Shown: positions 33,820-44,004, counted from the first letter of the stretch. The stretch is DNA of 64,000 nucleotides from Methylobacterium sp. CB376 (GCF_029714205.1 NZ_CP121648.1:7107501-7171500); one strand, 5' to 3'. A program made the numbers and translations. Notes: generated by a model not told the origin, from the sequence alone.

Positions 33820-35901
33820 ATGGCGTTGGTCGAGGCAATCGGGCTGGAGCGCAGGACGCAGCGGGATTTCGGCTTCGCGGCCGGCATCGTCGCCATCCTG
33901 GCCGTCCTTTTCCTGCCGATCCCGGCGGTCCTGATCGATGTCGGCCTCGCCTTCTCGATCGCGCTCTCGGTCCTGATCCTGATGGTGGCGCTCTGGATCC
34001 AGAAGCCGCTCGAATTCTCCGCCTTCCCGACCGTCCTGCTCATCGCGACGCTCCTGCGCCTCGCGCTCGGCATCGCTACGACCCGGCTGATCCTGGCCAA
34101 CGGCCAGTCCGGCGTGAACGCCGCCGGCCACGTCATCCAGGGCTTCTCGCAATTCGTGATGAGCGGCGACTTCGTGATCGGGATCGTGGTCTTCGCGATC
34201 CTGATCACGGTCAACTTCCTGGTCATCACCAAGGGCGCGACCCGCATCGCCGAGGTCGGCGCCCGCTTCACCCTCGACGCCATCCCCGGCAAGCAGATGG
34301 CGATCGACGCCGACCTCAATGCCGGGCTCATCGACGACAAGGAGGCGCAGCGCCGCCGCCGCGAGCTGGAGGAGGAGAGCGCCTTCTTCGGCTCGATGGA
34401 CGGCGCCTCCAAATTCGTCCGCGGCGAGGCGGTGGCGAGCCTGATCACCATCGCGGTCAACATCTTCGGCGGCATCATCATCGGCACGACCCGCCACGGC
34501 ATGCCGCTCGCCACCGCGGCCGACGTCTTCACCAAGCTCTCGGTCGGCGACGGCCTCGTCTCGCAGATCCCGGCCCTGATCGTCTCGCTCGCCGCGGGCC
34601 TGCTCGTCTCCAAGGGCGGCACCCGGGGCACCGCCGAGCAGGCGGTGCTCGGCCAGCTCGGCGCCTATCCGCGCGCGCTCACCGTCGCGGCCGCCCTGAT
34701 GGGCCTGTTCGCCCTGGTCCCGGGCCTGCCCTTCGTCCCCTTCATGGCCCTCGCCGCCCTGATGGGCTTCGTCGCCTACGCGATCCCGCGCCGCCTCGCC
34801 GAGAAGAAGGCCGCGGAGGCCGCGCAGCGCGCCCTCGAGGAGGAGCGCAAGGCCGCGGCCGCCAAGGATTCGGTCAAGGAATCCTTGAAAACCCCCGAGA
34901 TCGAGCTCTGCCTCGGCCGCCACCTCTCGGCCCAGGCCAACACCGCCCGGATCGAGCTCGGCCACCGGGTATCGAAGATGCGCCGCAAGTTCGCGCTGCA
35001 GTACGGGTTCGTGGTTCCCGACATCAAGCTGACCGACAGCCCCTCGCTGCCGCCCAAGACCTACCAGATCCGCATCCACGGCACCCTCTCGGCGAGCCAG
35101 GAGATCCGCCCCGGCGAGTCGCTCGTGGTGGTGGGCGACGGGCCGCGGCCCGACGTGCCCGGCGAGGAGGTGCGCGAGCCCGCCTTCGGCATGAGGGCGA
35201 TCTGGGTGCTCGACGCCTACGCGGCCGAGGTGCGCCGCGGCGGCTTCGAGCCGGTGGACGGCACCTCGGTGCTGCTGACCCACCTGTCCGAGGTGATCCG
35301 CAACAACCTGCCGCATCTCCTCTCCTACAAGGACATGCGCAACCTCCTCGACCGGCTCGACCCCGAGTACAAGCGGCTCCTGGAGGAGATCTGCCCCTCC
35401 CAGATCTCCTATTCGGGGCTGCAGGCGGTGCTGAAGCTGCTGCTGGCGGAGCGCGTGTCGATCCGCAACCTGCACCTGATCCTGGAGGCGATCGCCGAAA
35501 TCTCCCCCCACGCGCGCCGGTCCGAGCAGATCGCCGAGCACGTGCGGATGCGCATCGCCCAGCAGATCTGCGGCGACCTCGCCGAGGACGGGGTGCTGGC
35601 GGTGCTGCGCCTGGGCAGCCGCTGGGACCTGTCCTTCCACCAGAGCCTCAAGCGCGACGCCAAGGGCGAGGTGATCGAGTTCGACGTCGACCCGCGCCTC
35701 GTCGAGCAGTTCGGCACCGAGGCCTCCGAGGCGATCCGGGCGCGGCAGAAGGAGGCGCACGTCTTCGCCCTGGTCACCGCCCCGGATGCCCGGCCCTACG
35801 TGCGCATGATCATCGAGCGGCTCTTCCCGACCCTGCCCGTCCTGTCGCACCTGGAGATCGCCCGCGGGGTCGAGATCCGCTCCCTCGGGACGATCTCGTG
35901 A
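33820..35901 (+). CDS. flhA: Flagellar export gate protein FlhA
   Basis: The 693-residue protein forms the nonameric export gate ring. The N-terminal half has about eight transmembrane segments (start [21 protein letters not shown]) with the FHIPEP signature region [33 protein letters not shown] (abridged) and the cytoplasmic loop [20 protein letters not shown]; the C-terminal half is the substrate-docking domain ([31 protein letters not shown]). The ATG at 33820 follows a 272-bp GC-rich gap that has no gene and should hold its promoter. It overlaps fliR by four bases. Confidence 0.95.
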   Translation: MALVEAIGLERRTQRDFGFAAGIVAILAVLFLPIPAVLIDVGLAFSIALSVLILMVALWIQKPLEFSAFPTVLLIATLLRLALGIATTRLILANGQSGVNAAGHVIQGFSQFVMSGDFVIGIVVFAILITVNFLVITKGATRIAEVGARFTLDAIPGKQMAIDADLNAGLIDDKEAQRRRRELEEESAFFGSMDGASKFVRGEAVASLITIAVNIFGGIIIGTTRHGMPLATAADVFTKLSVGDGLVSQIPALIVSLAAGLLVSKGGTRGTAEQAVLGQLGAYPRALTVAAALMGLFALVPGLPFVPFMALAALMGFVAYAIPRRLAEKKAAEAAQRALEEERKAAAAKDSVKESLKTPEIELCLGRHLSAQANTARIELGHRVSKMRRKFALQYGFVVPDIKLTDSPSLPPKTYQIRIHGTLSASQEIRPGESLVVVGDGPRPDVPGEEVREPAFGMRAIWVLDAYAAEVRRGGFEPVDGTSVLLTHLSEVIRNNLPHLLSYKDMRNLLDRLDPEYKRLLEEICPSQISYSGLQAVLKLLLAERVSIRNLHLILEAIAEISPHARRSEQIAEHVRMRIAQQICGDLAEDGVLAVLRLGSRWDLSFHQSLKRDAKGEVIEFDVDPRLVEQFGTEASEAIRARQKEAHVFALVTAPDARPYVRMIIERLFPTLPVLSHLEIARGVEIRSLGTIS

Positions 35902-36668
35902 GCGGGCCGGGCCCCTTCCTGCCCGGGCCCGACCTCTTCCTCGGGATCTTCCTGATGTTCTGCCGCATCGGCGGCTGCCTCCTGGTGGTCCCCGGCGTCT
36001 CCAGCGCCCGCATCCCCGTCCAGGTGCGCCTGTTCCTCGCGCTCTCGGTCACCTTCGCGCTCAGCCCCCTGATCCTGCCCCTGTTCAGGGGCCGGCTCGC
36101 CGCGCAGGAGCCGGCCGTCACCTTCCTGTGGATCCTCTCGGAGAGCCTGACGGGCTTCCTGATCGGGCTCCTGGGCCGGGTCTTCCTGTTCGTGCTGGAG
36201 ACCGTGATGACCGCCGTGACCATGGCGGTGGGGTTCGGGACCATCCCGGGCACGCCGATGGAGGGCAACGAGCCCCAGGGCGCCCTCGTCTCCCTGGTGA
36301 TGGTGGCGGCGACGGCCCTGCTCTTCTCCGCCGGCCTGCACTGGGAGCTGTTCCGCGGCCTCGTCGACTCCTACGCCCGCCTGCCGCCCGGCGAGGGGCT
36401 CGGCTCCCAGGCGGCGCTGGTGCAGATCGTCGATCAGATCACCAGCGTGTTCGTGCTCGGCCTGCGCATCACCTCGCCCTTCATCGTCTACTCGATCGTG
36501 GTGAACCTCGCCGTCGGTTTCGCCAACAAGCTGACGCCGACGATCCCGGTCTACTTCATCGCCACGCCCTTCGTGATGGTGGGAGGAATCCTGATGCTCT
36601 ACCTGATCTCCGGGGAGGTGCTGATGCAGTTCCTCGGCTCCTACGCGATCTGGCTGCGGCAGGGCTGA
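35898..36668 (+). CDS. fliR: Flagellar export gate protein FliR
   Basis: The 256-residue membrane protein has about six hydrophobic helices and family segments [50 protein letters not shown] (abridged) and [16 protein letters not shown]. It starts at GTG 35898 inside the flhA stop (GTGA), so translation is coupled. With FliP (not here) and FliQ it forms the core export channel. Confidence 0.93.
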   Translation: MSGPGPFLPGPDLFLGIFLMFCRIGGCLLVVPGVSSARIPVQVRLFLALSVTFALSPLILPLFRGRLAAQEPAVTFLWILSESLTGFLIGLLGRVFLFVLETVMTAVTMAVGFGTIPGTPMEGNEPQGALVSLVMVAATALLFSAGLHWELFRGLVDSYARLPPGEGLGSQAALVQIVDQITSVFVLGLRITSPFIVYSIVVNLAVGFANKLTPTIPVYFIATPFVMVGGILMLYLISGEVLMQFLGSYAIWLRQG

Positions 36669-36671
36669 GGC

Positions 36672-37103
36672 GTGCGCGCGCCCGACCGCCTCGCCCGCGC
36701 CAAGCGCCTGATGGCCCTGCAGGAGCAGATGCGGCGCGCCGCCGAGCGGGACCTCGCCGAGACCCGGCGCCGGACCGAGGCGGTCGGCGCCTCCGAGGCC
36801 GCCCTCCTCGCCGCCCTCGGCCAGGACGCCGCCGCGGGCCTCTTCCTCGAAGCCGCCGCGCGCCGCGTGAAGGCGCTGGCGGGCGAGAAGGCCGCCCTCG
36901 CCGCGCGCGCCGGAGCCGAGCAGGAGACCCTGCGCGAGCGCGCGCTGGCGCAGAAGCGCAGCGAGCGCCAGGTCGCCCGGCTCGACGCCGAGGCCCGGCG
37001 CGAGGCGGAGCGGCGCGACCTCGCCGAGCGCATCGAGGGGCTGGTCGCCCAAGGACCGGTCGCCCAAGGACCGGTTGCCCGCGGTGACGCAAGCCTCCCG
37101 TAA
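36672..37103 (+). CDS. FliJ-like coiled-coil flagellar protein
   Basis: The 143-residue protein is almost wholly helical and charged, with heptad-like Ala/Leu/Arg/Glu patterns (RAKRLMALQEQMRRAAERDL, EAERRDLAERIEGL), as in the FliJ rod that links the FliI hexamer to FlhA. There is no close signature, so the assignment comes from size, composition and place next to fliR. It starts at GTG 36672, three bases after fliR. The last residues VAQGPVAQGPVARG come from a 15-bp DNA duplication. Confidence 0.65.
   Translation: MRAPDRLARAKRLMALQEQMRRAAERDLAETRRRTEAVGASEAALLAALGQDAAAGLFLEAAARRVKALAGEKAALAARAGAEQETLRERALAQKRSERQVARLDAEARREAERRDLAERIEGLVAQGPVAQGPVARGDASLP
37044..37073. repeat. 15-bp tandem duplication at the end of the FliJ-like gene
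   Basis: GTCGCCCAAGGACCG occurs at 37044-37058 and 37059-37073, with a decayed third copy after it. It is in frame and adds five residues per copy. Confidence 0.9.
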
Positions 37104-37163
37104 GCCAGCGGGGCTATCGCTCGCGCATCCTCTCCCGCAACGGCAGGATCCCCGGCAGTCGCC

Positions 37164-37625
37164 ATGAGCATCAAGCCTCCCTCCGACATCGTGCTCGACG
37201 TCGCGCGGGCCGCCGACCCGACCCGCCTGCAGGAGGCCGCCGCCAAGCTCGGCACCGCCGGCGGGGCGGTGGACCCCTCCGCCTTCGCGGACGCGATGGC
37301 CTCGGCCGGCCTCTCGACGCACATGCCCCTCGACGCGCAGGGCGCGCTCACCGCGGCCAAGTCCGACACCGCGCTCTCGGCCAAGAAGGCGGCCGGCCCC
37401 TACCGGCAGTTCGAGTCCTTCGTGCTGCAGCACTTCGTCGAGACGATGCTGCCGTCGAAGGCGAGTTCCGTCTACGGCAAGGGCATGGCGGGCGGCTACT
37501 GGAAGTCGATGCTCGCCGAGCAGATCGGCGGCCAGATCGCCAAGGCCGGCGGCCTCGGCATCGCCCGGCTGCTCGCCAACGCCCACCCGGTCCAGACCGG
37601 CGAGACCAAGAAGTCCCAACTCTGA
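37164..37625 (+). CDS. Rod-binding (FlgJ N-terminal-like) flagellar protein
   Basis: The 153-residue protein contains the rod-binding core FESFVLQHFVETMLPSKASSVYGKGMAGGYWKSMLAEQIG (abridged), as in the N-terminal half of FlgJ; there is no peptidoglycan hydrolase domain, as usual in alphaproteobacteria. It should cap rod growth in the periplasm. It lies 60 bases after the FliJ-like gene in the same run. Confidence 0.85.
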   Translation: MSIKPPSDIVLDVARAADPTRLQEAAAKLGTAGGAVDPSAFADAMASAGLSTHMPLDAQGALTAAKSDTALSAKKAAGPYRQFESFVLQHFVETMLPSKASSVYGKGMAGGYWKSMLAEQIGGQIAKAGGLGIARLLANAHPVQTGETKKSQL

Positions 37626-37642
37626 CCGCCCGAGGCGCCCCC

Positions 37643-37966
37643 ATGCTGATCGCATCCCTGACCCGGCTCGAAGCCACGATCGACGAGGAGACGGAGGCGC
37701 TGCTGACGCGCCGGCCGATCGACCAGGACGAGGTCAACCGGCGCAAGAGCCAGAGCCTGCTCGAACTCACCCGCCTCGCCCGCCACCGGGACGAGCCGGC
37801 GGATCCCGATCTCGCCGCCTGCCTGACCCGCCTGCGCGACAAGCTCGCCCGCAACCAGGAGGTCGTCGCCCTGAACCTGCGGGCGGTGGAGGAGGTGTCC
37901 GAGGTGATCGCCGGCGCCCTGCGCGCGGCGGACTCCGACGGCACCTACGGCCCCGACCACCGCTGA
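37643..37966 (+). CDS. FlgN-like flagellar chaperone (putative)
   Basis: The 107-residue protein is a pair of long helices (ASLTRLEATIDEETEALL, RKSQSLLELTRLARH, CLTRLRDKLARNQEVVALNL), the plan of FlgN-type export chaperones for FlgK and FlgL. In rhizobial flagellar clusters a FlgN-like gene commonly follows the rod-binding gene; this context supports the call more than sequence does. Confidence 0.65.
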   Translation: MLIASLTRLEATIDEETEALLTRRPIDQDEVNRRKSQSLLELTRLARHRDEPADPDLAACLTRLRDKLARNQEVVALNLRAVEEVSEVIAGALRAADSDGTYGPDHR

Positions 37967-37976
37967 GGCTTCGCGC

Positions 37977-38423
37977 ATGCGCATCGTCGTCACGGGCATC
38001 TGGATCTGCGTCGTCACCCTGCTCTCGTGCTACGGCGTCGTCACCTGGGGCGCCGGCCTGTTCGCGCAGAGGACCGAGCCCTACCTCGAAGGGCTCCAGT
38101 ACCAGAAGCTGCGCGCCATCAACGTGCCGGTCATCGCGGACGGCGCGCTCCAGGGCTACATCGTCACGGTCCTGGTCTTCACCGCGGATGCCAAGCTGAT
38201 GCACACGGTCGCGGTGCCGCCCAATTCCTTCGTCATCGACGAGGCCTTCCGCCAGATCTACGGCGATCCGAGCCTCGATTTCCGCAGGATGGCCAAGTAC
38301 AACATCAGCAAGCGCCTCGACGAGATCCGCGCCAAGGTCAACGAGCGGCTGGGCGCCGAGGTGGTCAAGGACGTGCTGGTGGAGGACTTCAACTTCGTGC
38401 CGCGCAAGGACCTGCGCTCGTGA
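37977..38423 (+). CDS. Small membrane-anchored flagellar-cluster protein of unknown function
   Basis: The 148-residue protein has one N-terminal hydrophobic segment (about 4-30), either an anchor or an uncleaved signal, then a soluble domain: GYIVTVLVFTADAKLMH, SFVIDEAFRQIYGDP and RLGAEVVKDVLVEDFNFVP. The last part resembles, by eye, the strand-helix ending of FliL-like proteins, but I would not name it FliL. It closes the flagellar run, eleven bases after the FlgN-like gene, and converges on the heparinase gene. Confidence 0.7.
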   Translation: MRIVVTGIWICVVTLLSCYGVVTWGAGLFAQRTEPYLEGLQYQKLRAINVPVIADGALQGYIVTVLVFTADAKLMHTVAVPPNSFVIDEAFRQIYGDPSLDFRRMAKYNISKRLDEIRAKVNERLGAEVVKDVLVEDFNFVPRKDLRS

Positions 38424-38463
38424 GGCGGGCGGGCTGATCCGGGATCCGGTTGATCGCAGCGGA

Positions 38464-38512
38464 TCGCGGATCACGCGCCCGCGCGGCGCATGAGCGAAGC
38501 CCGGATCCGCGA
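38464..38512. terminator. Inverted repeat between convergent genes
   Basis: TCGCGGATC (38464-38472) and GATCCGCGA (38504-38512) form a 9-bp stem around a 31-base GC-rich loop that can pair within itself. It lies between the ends of the flagellar run and the heparinase-like gene. The long loop makes it a weak candidate. Confidence 0.3.
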
Positions 38513-38530
38513 GACCCGACCCGGGCCGGT

Positions 38531-41155
38531 TCACGCCTCACCGAGCAGCCGCTTCACGGCGTCGAGGGTCAGCCGCCCCGCCAGCGCCCTCTCGCGCCCC
38601 TCGTCGAGCGCGATGGCGACCCCGCCGCAGACCGCGCCCTGCCCGTGGAAGACGTAGCGCAGCGTGCTCGACGGGTGCAGCACGCCGGGCTTGAGCGAGA
38701 GGTAGCCCTGCAGGCCGCCCGGGCGGTCGCTGCGGCCGCTGACCAGGGCGAGGCCGCCGCGCTTGCCGTCCACGAGGCGCGGCACGACCCGCAGGCGCTG
38801 CGCCTCGCGGCTCGCCAGCACGAGGCGCGGCCCGGCGAGCGCCACCAGCACGTCGGGCGGGAAGTGCAGGAGCCCCTCGACCGAGAGCGGCCGCTCCTCG
38901 GTCTCGAAGCGGTCGAACACCGCCAGCGCGGTCAGGTCGTCGAGGGTCACGATCACCCGGCGGTGGCGGTAATCCGGCCCGTGCACGCTGGTGCCGATCG
39001 CGTAGGCGGTGGCCCCGTCGAGGCGCTCCACCTCGGCGAGCCAGCCGGTGCCCGCGCCGGGCTCGCGGCCGTCCGGCCAAGCCACGTTGTGGGCGCGCGC
39101 CGAGGTCAGGTAGTGGCGCACCAGCCCGCTCTCGACCTGGCCCGAGCCGCCGGCCTCGACGATCCAGCGCACCCCCTCCGCCGCGAAGACGAAGGAGGTG
39201 CAATCCGCGTGGCCGTGGGCGTGGCGCTGCTCGCCGAAGGCGCAGGCGAGGTGCGCCCGGCTCGCCCCCGGCCCCTCCGCCCGCGCGGCGATCAGGCCCG
39301 GCCCGCCCCGGGCCGGCACGAGGCTGCCGCGCGCGGCCGTCGCCCGCTCGCCGGGGCCGAGGAGGCGCCCGATCCAGGCCCGGTGGTCGATGCCGTGCGG
39401 CGCGTCGCCGAAGGGCGGCAGCCGCCCGCCCGGATCGAGGAGCCCCGCGAGCATGCGCAGGGCGGGCCCCACCCGCCGGCCGATCGTCGGCCCGGGCGCC
39501 TCCTCGCCGAGCGCCTCGGCCAGCAGCCGCCCGAGGCTCGCCAGTTCCAGCCGCTGGTGCAGGGACGGGTCCGAGAAGGTGCCGTCCGGGGCGCTGAGCG
39601 CCGCGAACCCCTCCTCCAGGGCGTGCCGGGCGAGCGAGAGCCAGAACGGCGAGAGCGGCAGGCGCGGCAGGGCGAGGGCGACCGCCCGCAGCGCCACCGC
39701 GGCCTGGACGTGGTGCAGCGTGCGCGCCACGGCATTCTGGCCGATGATCTCCGCGAGGGCGAAGCCGTGCCGCACCGCCTCGCCCGCCAGGGTGCGCAGG
39801 GGTTCGACCCGCATCGAGCCGATGCTGAACGGCGCGAGCAGGGCCACGAACACCTCGGCCCGGGCGGCGAGCGCCGCCGGATGCAGGCTGAGCCCGTCGG
39901 CCGGATTGCCCCAGGGATTGGCCCGCGACCACGACAGGGCGATCTCGGTCGCCCTTGCGGCATCCGCCGCGGCGAGGGGCAGGAGCCAGCCGAGGGATTG
40001 GTACTCGAGCCGCCACGCGGGCGACTGGAACGGGTCCTCGCTCCAGCTCGGCTCGGGCGGCAGGTCCCAGGCGGGGGCCCGGCCGAGGCGGAGCGCGGTC
40101 CCGGCCGGGTCCGGCGCCGCGTCCGGGCCGGCCTCGCCCGGCCCGGCGGGCCCGGATTGCAGCCGGCGCAGCCGGTCGAGGAGGAGCGGCACCCCCTCGG
40201 CGGGGGCGGGCGAGCCGCGCAGGCCCAGCGCCGCGTCGACCCGGTCGAGGAAGGTGCCGGCGTCGATGACCTCGTCGCCGCACAGGGCCTCCAGGCGCAG
40301 CCCGTCCTCCAGCCCGATCTCGACCGGGCCGGTCAGTTCCACCTCGGCCCCCGCCTCCCAGGTGGCGAAGCCGACCCGCACGGCGGCGGCCTTCGGCGGC
40401 GGGGTCAGGTCGAGGGTGAAGCGCCGGGCCTGCCGGTGGGCCGGCAGGTTGATGCCGGCCCCGAAATCGGGCGTCGAGACCGTGTCCGGATAGGGCGGCG
40501 GGATCGCCTCCCCGGCCGCGTTCCTGTAGGCGACCCGCGCCAGCGCCCCCTCCCGGCCGGTCCGCGCGGCGTGGATCTGCCCGCGCAGCACGAGCGGCCG
40601 GCCCGGCACCAGGGCGAGGTCGAGCCAGTCCGGTTCGAGGCCCAGGCGCCGCCGCCGCCGCGGGATGCGGGCCGGCCCGCCCTGGCGCAGCTCCGGCCGG
40701 ATCACGCCGAAGGGGGCGGCGTTGCGCCAGGAGCGCACGCTCACCGTGGCGTGGCGGGCGGGATCGGGCACCAGGAAGCCGAGGCGCACCATCGCGGCGC
40801 GGGTGCCCTCCCCGGCATCGAGGTAGGCCGGCCCGGCGATCCAGGCGCTCTGCGGATCGAGGAGCGTGCGCGACAGGCCCGGCACGTGCTCGAAGTCGAG
40901 GCTCGACCTGTCCTCCGCCAGGAAATCCACCCCGACCAGCGCGAAGTCGAGGCTGGCGCCGGCGGTCTCGGCCTCGTCCCAGGCGAGCAGGAAGGCGAAT
41001 TCCACCCAGGTCTCGGGCCGGAGGTCGGAGAAGGCGAGCACCGCCCGGGCGAAGCGGTTGTTGGCCGCCACGACGTGCTCGTCCGGGCGGGCGCCGGCCG
41101 CGGCGCCGCCGGCATAGCTCACCGAGACGGGCAGGAAACGGGGCGCGGCGGGCAT
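38531..41155 (-). CDS. Heparinase II/III-like protein
   Basis: The protein of about 874 residues has two parts. The first 330 residues look like beta-sandwich, carbohydrate-binding or adornment domains (RFTLDLTPPPKAAAVRVGFATWEAG and others). From about 420 on there is an alpha/alpha-toroid region, then a C-terminal beta domain with HAHGHADCTSFVFAAEGVRWIVEAGGSGQ (abridged), the family's catalytic/metal His region, and SARAHNVAWPDG. Heparinase II/III-type proteins are polysaccharide lyases or related enzymes in capsule and exopolysaccharide loci. No signal peptide is clear at the chosen start (ATG 41155), so the place of action is open. The next gene upstream is the ThDP enzyme. Confidence 0.8.
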   Translation of the reverse strand: MPAAPRFLPVSVSYAGGAAAGARPDEHVVAANNRFARAVLAFSDLRPETWVEFAFLLAWDEAETAGASLDFALVGVDFLAEDRSSLDFEHVPGLSRTLLDPQSAWIAGPAYLDAGEGTRAAMVRLGFLVPDPARHATVSVRSWRNAAPFGVIRPELRQGGPARIPRRRRRLGLEPDWLDLALVPGRPLVLRGQIHAARTGREGALARVAYRNAAGEAIPPPYPDTVSTPDFGAGINLPAHRQARRFTLDLTPPPKAAAVRVGFATWEAGAEVELTGPVEIGLEDGLRLEALCGDEVIDAGTFLDRVDAALGLRGSPAPAEGVPLLLDRLRRLQSGPAGPGEAGPDAAPDPAGTALRLGRAPAWDLPPEPSWSEDPFQSPAWRLEYQSLGWLLPLAAADAARATEIALSWSRANPWGNPADGLSLHPAALAARAEVFVALLAPFSIGSMRVEPLRTLAGEAVRHGFALAEIIGQNAVARTLHHVQAAVALRAVALALPRLPLSPFWLSLARHALEEGFAALSAPDGTFSDPSLHQRLELASLGRLLAEALGEEAPGPTIGRRVGPALRMLAGLLDPGGRLPPFGDAPHGIDHRAWIGRLLGPGERATAARGSLVPARGGPGLIAARAEGPGASRAHLACAFGEQRHAHGHADCTSFVFAAEGVRWIVEAGGSGQVESGLVRHYLTSARAHNVAWPDGREPGAGTGWLAEVERLDGATAYAIGTSVHGPDYRHRRVIVTLDDLTALAVFDRFETEERPLSVEGLLHFPPDVLVALAGPRLVLASREAQRLRVVPRLVDGKRGGLALVSGRSDRPGGLQGYLSLKPGVLHPSSTLRYVFHGQGAVCGGVAIALDEGRERALAGRLTLDAVKRLLGEA

Positions 41156-41251
41156 GCTCGCGGGCGGGTGGAGGCGGGCGGGCGTCCTGGGGACGGGAGA
41201 CCGCACCTGCCGGCTGGGCCGCCGGCCTGTCAAGCCGGCGCCGCCCTCCCG

Positions 41252-42937
41252 TCAGGCCGCGCGCCCCGCCACCGCCCGGTCGCGGATCTGGGTCAGGGTC
41301 TGGCCGGGCGTGATCGCGTCGGTGGCGATCTTGAGGTGGATGATCGCGGGCCGGCCGCAGGCGCTCGCCTCCCGGAACGCCGCCGGGAAGTCCTCGGTGC
41401 GCTCGACCGTCCAGCCGAGCCCGCCGAAGGCCCGCGCATAGGCGGCGAAATCCGGGTTGACGAGGTCGGTGGCGACGACGCGGTCGGGGAATTCGCGCTC
41501 CTGATGCATCCGGATCGTGCCGTAGCTGGCATTGTCGGCCACGATCACCACGAGCGGCAGCCGGTACTGCACGGCGGTCGCGAATTCCTGGCCGTTCATC
41601 AGGAAATCGCCGTCGCCGTTGATCGACACCACGGTGCGCTGCGGCCACAGGCGCTTCATCGCCACCGCGGCCGGCACGCCGTAGCCCATCGAGGCCGAGG
41701 TCGGGGCGATGTGGGAGGCGAGGCCGCGGAACCGGTAGAAGCGGTGGATCCAGGCCGCGTAATTGCCCGCGCCGTTGCACAGGACCGCGTCGCGCGGCAG
41801 CACCTCGCGCAGGTGGATGATCACCTCGCCGAGATTGACCCCGCCCGGCTGCGGCGTCGCCCGCTCGCCCCAGGCGAGGAACTCCGCGTGGGCGGCCCGG
41901 GTCTCCTCCCGCCACGGGATGCGGGCCGGGGCCGGCAGCCGCGCCAGGGCGGCGGCGGTGCGCGCGGGCGAGGCGTTGATGGCGAGGAAGGGCTGGTAGA
42001 CGCGGCCCAGCTCCTCCGGGCCGGCATGGATGTGGACGAGGCGGGTCCGCGGCCCGGGCACGTCGAGCAGGCTGTAGCCCTGCGAGGGGATCTCGCCGAG
42101 GCGCCCGCCGAGCAGCACGAGCAGGTCGGCGGCCCTGGCGCGCGCCACCAGCTTCGGGTTGGGGGCGAGGCCGAGATCGCCCGCGTAGTTCGGATGCAGC
42201 GCGTCGAACAGGGGGCTGCGCCGGTAGCTGGTGGCGACCGGCAGGTCGAAGGCCTCGGCGAAGCGGGCGATGGCCGCGCAGGCGCCCTCGCTCCAGCGGC
42301 TGCCCCCGAGCAGCAGGAGGGGCCGCTCCGCCGAGGCGACGAGGTCGGCGAGCCGCGCCACGTCCTCCTCCCCCGGCGCCGCCTCGACCGGCCGGAAGGG
42401 CGGCGCGAGCGGGGCCGCCGTCGCCTCGCTCAGCATGTCCTTGGGCAGCGCCACCACGACCGGGCCGGGCCGCCCGGCCGTCGCCGTCGCGAAGGCGCGG
42501 GCCACGAATTCCGGCACCCGGTCGGGGTCGTCGATCTCGGTCGCCCACTTCGCCATCGGGCCGAACACCGCCCGGTAATCGAGCTCCTGGAACGCCTCGC
42601 GCTCGCGGAAGCGCCGCTCGATCTGGCCGACGAACAGGATCATCGGGGTCGAGTCCTGCTGGGCGACGTGCAGGCCCGCCGAGGCGTTGGTGGCGCCCGG
42701 GCCGCGGGTGACGAAGCAGATCCCGGGCATCCCGGTCGCCTTGCCGTGGGCCTCCGCCATCATGGCGGCCGCCCCCTCCTGGCGGCAGGTCGTCACCGCG
42801 ATGCCGGAATCCCGCAGCGCGTCGAGGACGGGCAGGAAGCTCTCGCCCGGCACCGTGAAGACGTGGCGCACCCCGTTCGCCACCAGCTGATCCACCAGCA
42901 CCCGGGCGGCTGTGCGCCCCGGCCTCGCCTCGTCCAT
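41252..42937 (-). CDS. ThDP-dependent acetolactate synthase-like enzyme
   Basis: The 561-residue protein has the three domains of the acetolactate synthase/oxo-acid decarboxylase superfamily: PYR domain with catalytic Glu54 in CRQEGAAAMMAE and VTRGPGATNASAGLH, a central domain, and a PP domain with GDGDFLMNGQEFATAVQY near 437 and ADNASYG for Mg-ThDP. It may be a catabolic or biosynthetic carboligase or decarboxylase; no small regulatory subunit gene follows, so it is probably not the housekeeping IlvB. It lies between the heparinase-like and acyltransferase-like genes on the same strand, which suggests a role in making a modified sugar or acyl group. Confidence 0.85.
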   Translation of the reverse strand: MDEARPGRTAARVLVDQLVANGVRHVFTVPGESFLPVLDALRDSGIAVTTCRQEGAAAMMAEAHGKATGMPGICFVTRGPGATNASAGLHVAQQDSTPMILFVGQIERRFREREAFQELDYRAVFGPMAKWATEIDDPDRVPEFVARAFATATAGRPGPVVVALPKDMLSEATAAPLAPPFRPVEAAPGEEDVARLADLVASAERPLLLLGGSRWSEGACAAIARFAEAFDLPVATSYRRSPLFDALHPNYAGDLGLAPNPKLVARARAADLLVLLGGRLGEIPSQGYSLLDVPGPRTRLVHIHAGPEELGRVYQPFLAINASPARTAAALARLPAPARIPWREETRAAHAEFLAWGERATPQPGGVNLGEVIIHLREVLPRDAVLCNGAGNYAAWIHRFYRFRGLASHIAPTSASMGYGVPAAVAMKRLWPQRTVVSINGDGDFLMNGQEFATAVQYRLPLVVIVADNASYGTIRMHQEREFPDRVVATDLVNPDFAAYARAFGGLGWTVERTEDFPAAFREASACGRPAIIHLKIATDAITPGQTLTQIRDRAVAGRAA

Positions 42938-43043
42938 CGTGCGGCTCCATGCGGTTGCGTCGTGTGGGCGCTCCGCGCCCGGGCGGGGCCCGTGCGGCGG
43001 CGCGGGCGGGCGGATCCCGGCCCGGTCAGGGCCGAAGGCCTCG

Positions 43044-43919
43044 TCAGGGGCCGAAGATCGCGCCCTCCGTGTAGGGGATCTCCCCCGGCCGGGGCGGGTT
43101 CGGGCCGCGGAAGTACCGGGTCTGCTGCCGGGCGAGCGACAGGCCGACGAGGCCCGGCAGCGGCCCGTCGGCGTCGATCAGCACGGTCGGATGGCCGCGC
43201 CCGAGGAGGTGGCGCCCGAGCGGCCCGGCGAAGCGCGCGAACTCGGCGAGGTCGCGGCAGTAGATCAGGTGGCGCGTCGGCACCAGCCGCTTGAGGATGC
43301 GCCGGGGGGCGAAGACGAAGGGGTGCAGCCCGTCCTGCGCCTCCGCCACCAGGCAGGTGCAGCCGTAGCCGGCATGGGCCTCCAGCAGGTCGCGCTCGGG
43401 CAGGTCCGCCAGGCATTCCGGCGCCCGCTCGCCCACCCGGTGGATGCGCACGCGCTCGTGCGGGTCGGCGAGCCAGGGCAGGCTGAGGAACAGCCCGCGG
43501 CCGAACGGCTGGAAGCCCTGCCGCTCGATGATCGGCTGGGTGTGCGGGGCCGGCGAGAGATTGAGGTAGGTGACGGTGGGGTCGCGCAGGACCGCGCCGA
43601 CGAGCAGCGCGGCGTGGCCCGCGAAGGCGGGCTCGGACGACCAGCTCGACAGGTTGCAGCGCACGACCCGGCGCCCGTCCCGCACCGCTTCGGAGAAGAT
43701 CGTCAGCAGCACCGCGACCGGCCGCCCCCCGGCCTCCAGCAGGTAGCCGAAGCGCGGATAGCTCTCCGGCACCGGCCGCGCCGCCTGCCGGGCGAGGCCG
43801 CGCCGCCAGTAGCTCTTCGGCCGGAACCGGAAGCCGCGGCTCAGCAGCCCGGCCACGGCGTCGAGGTCCGCTTCCGTGATCTGCCGCCGGCGCACCGGGC
43901 CGCGGACATCTGTAACCAT
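43044..43919 (-). CDS. Acyltransferase-like (GNAT-fold) protein
   Basis: The 291-residue protein begins RRQITEADLDAVAGLLSRGF, then YWRRGL, GYLLEAGGRPVAVLLTIFSE and LNLSPAPHTQPIIERQGFQPFGRG, the order of strands and helices seen in N-acyl/acetyltransferases, followed by a second half with YGCTCLVAEAQDG that may be a second degenerate domain. The ATG at 43919 is preferred over the upstream start because the 29 added residues look like leader DNA. It is divergent from the acyl carrier protein gene by 85 bases, so it may move an acyl group from that carrier. Substrate unknown. Confidence 0.65.
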   Translation of the reverse strand: MVTDVRGPVRRRQITEADLDAVAGLLSRGFRFRPKSYWRRGLARQAARPVPESYPRFGYLLEAGGRPVAVLLTIFSEAVRDGRRVVRCNLSSWSSEPAFAGHAALLVGAVLRDPTVTYLNLSPAPHTQPIIERQGFQPFGRGLFLSLPWLADPHERVRIHRVGERAPECLADLPERDLLEAHAGYGCTCLVAEAQDGLHPFVFAPRRILKRLVPTRHLIYCRDLAEFARFAGPLGRHLLGRGHPTVLIDADGPLPGLVGLSLARQQTRYFRGPNPPRPGEIPYTEGAIFGP

Positions 43920-43946
43920 TCCGTTCACCCTACGGAGGCGAAAACC

Positions 43947-43976
43947 TTGCTGGGCTTTCACGGCGGCTGGTATAGC
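43947..43976 (+). promoter_or_regulatory. Candidate sigma-70-type promoter for the ACP gene
   Basis: TTGCTG and TATAGC are separated by 18 bases, and transcription would start about 20 bases before GGAGA and the ATG at 44005. Both boxes depart from consensus. Confidence 0.35.
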
Positions 43977-44004
43977 GGATGAAGAGAACAGGAGATACGC
44001 CCGC

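Noticed and set aside
38450..43294. Very long plus-strand open frame (1614 codons) opposite the heparinase-like and ThDP genes
   Set aside because: It is an antisense shadow: in very GC-rich DNA stop codons are rare, the product is Arg/Gly/Ala-rich without domains, and the minus-strand genes have clear motifs.
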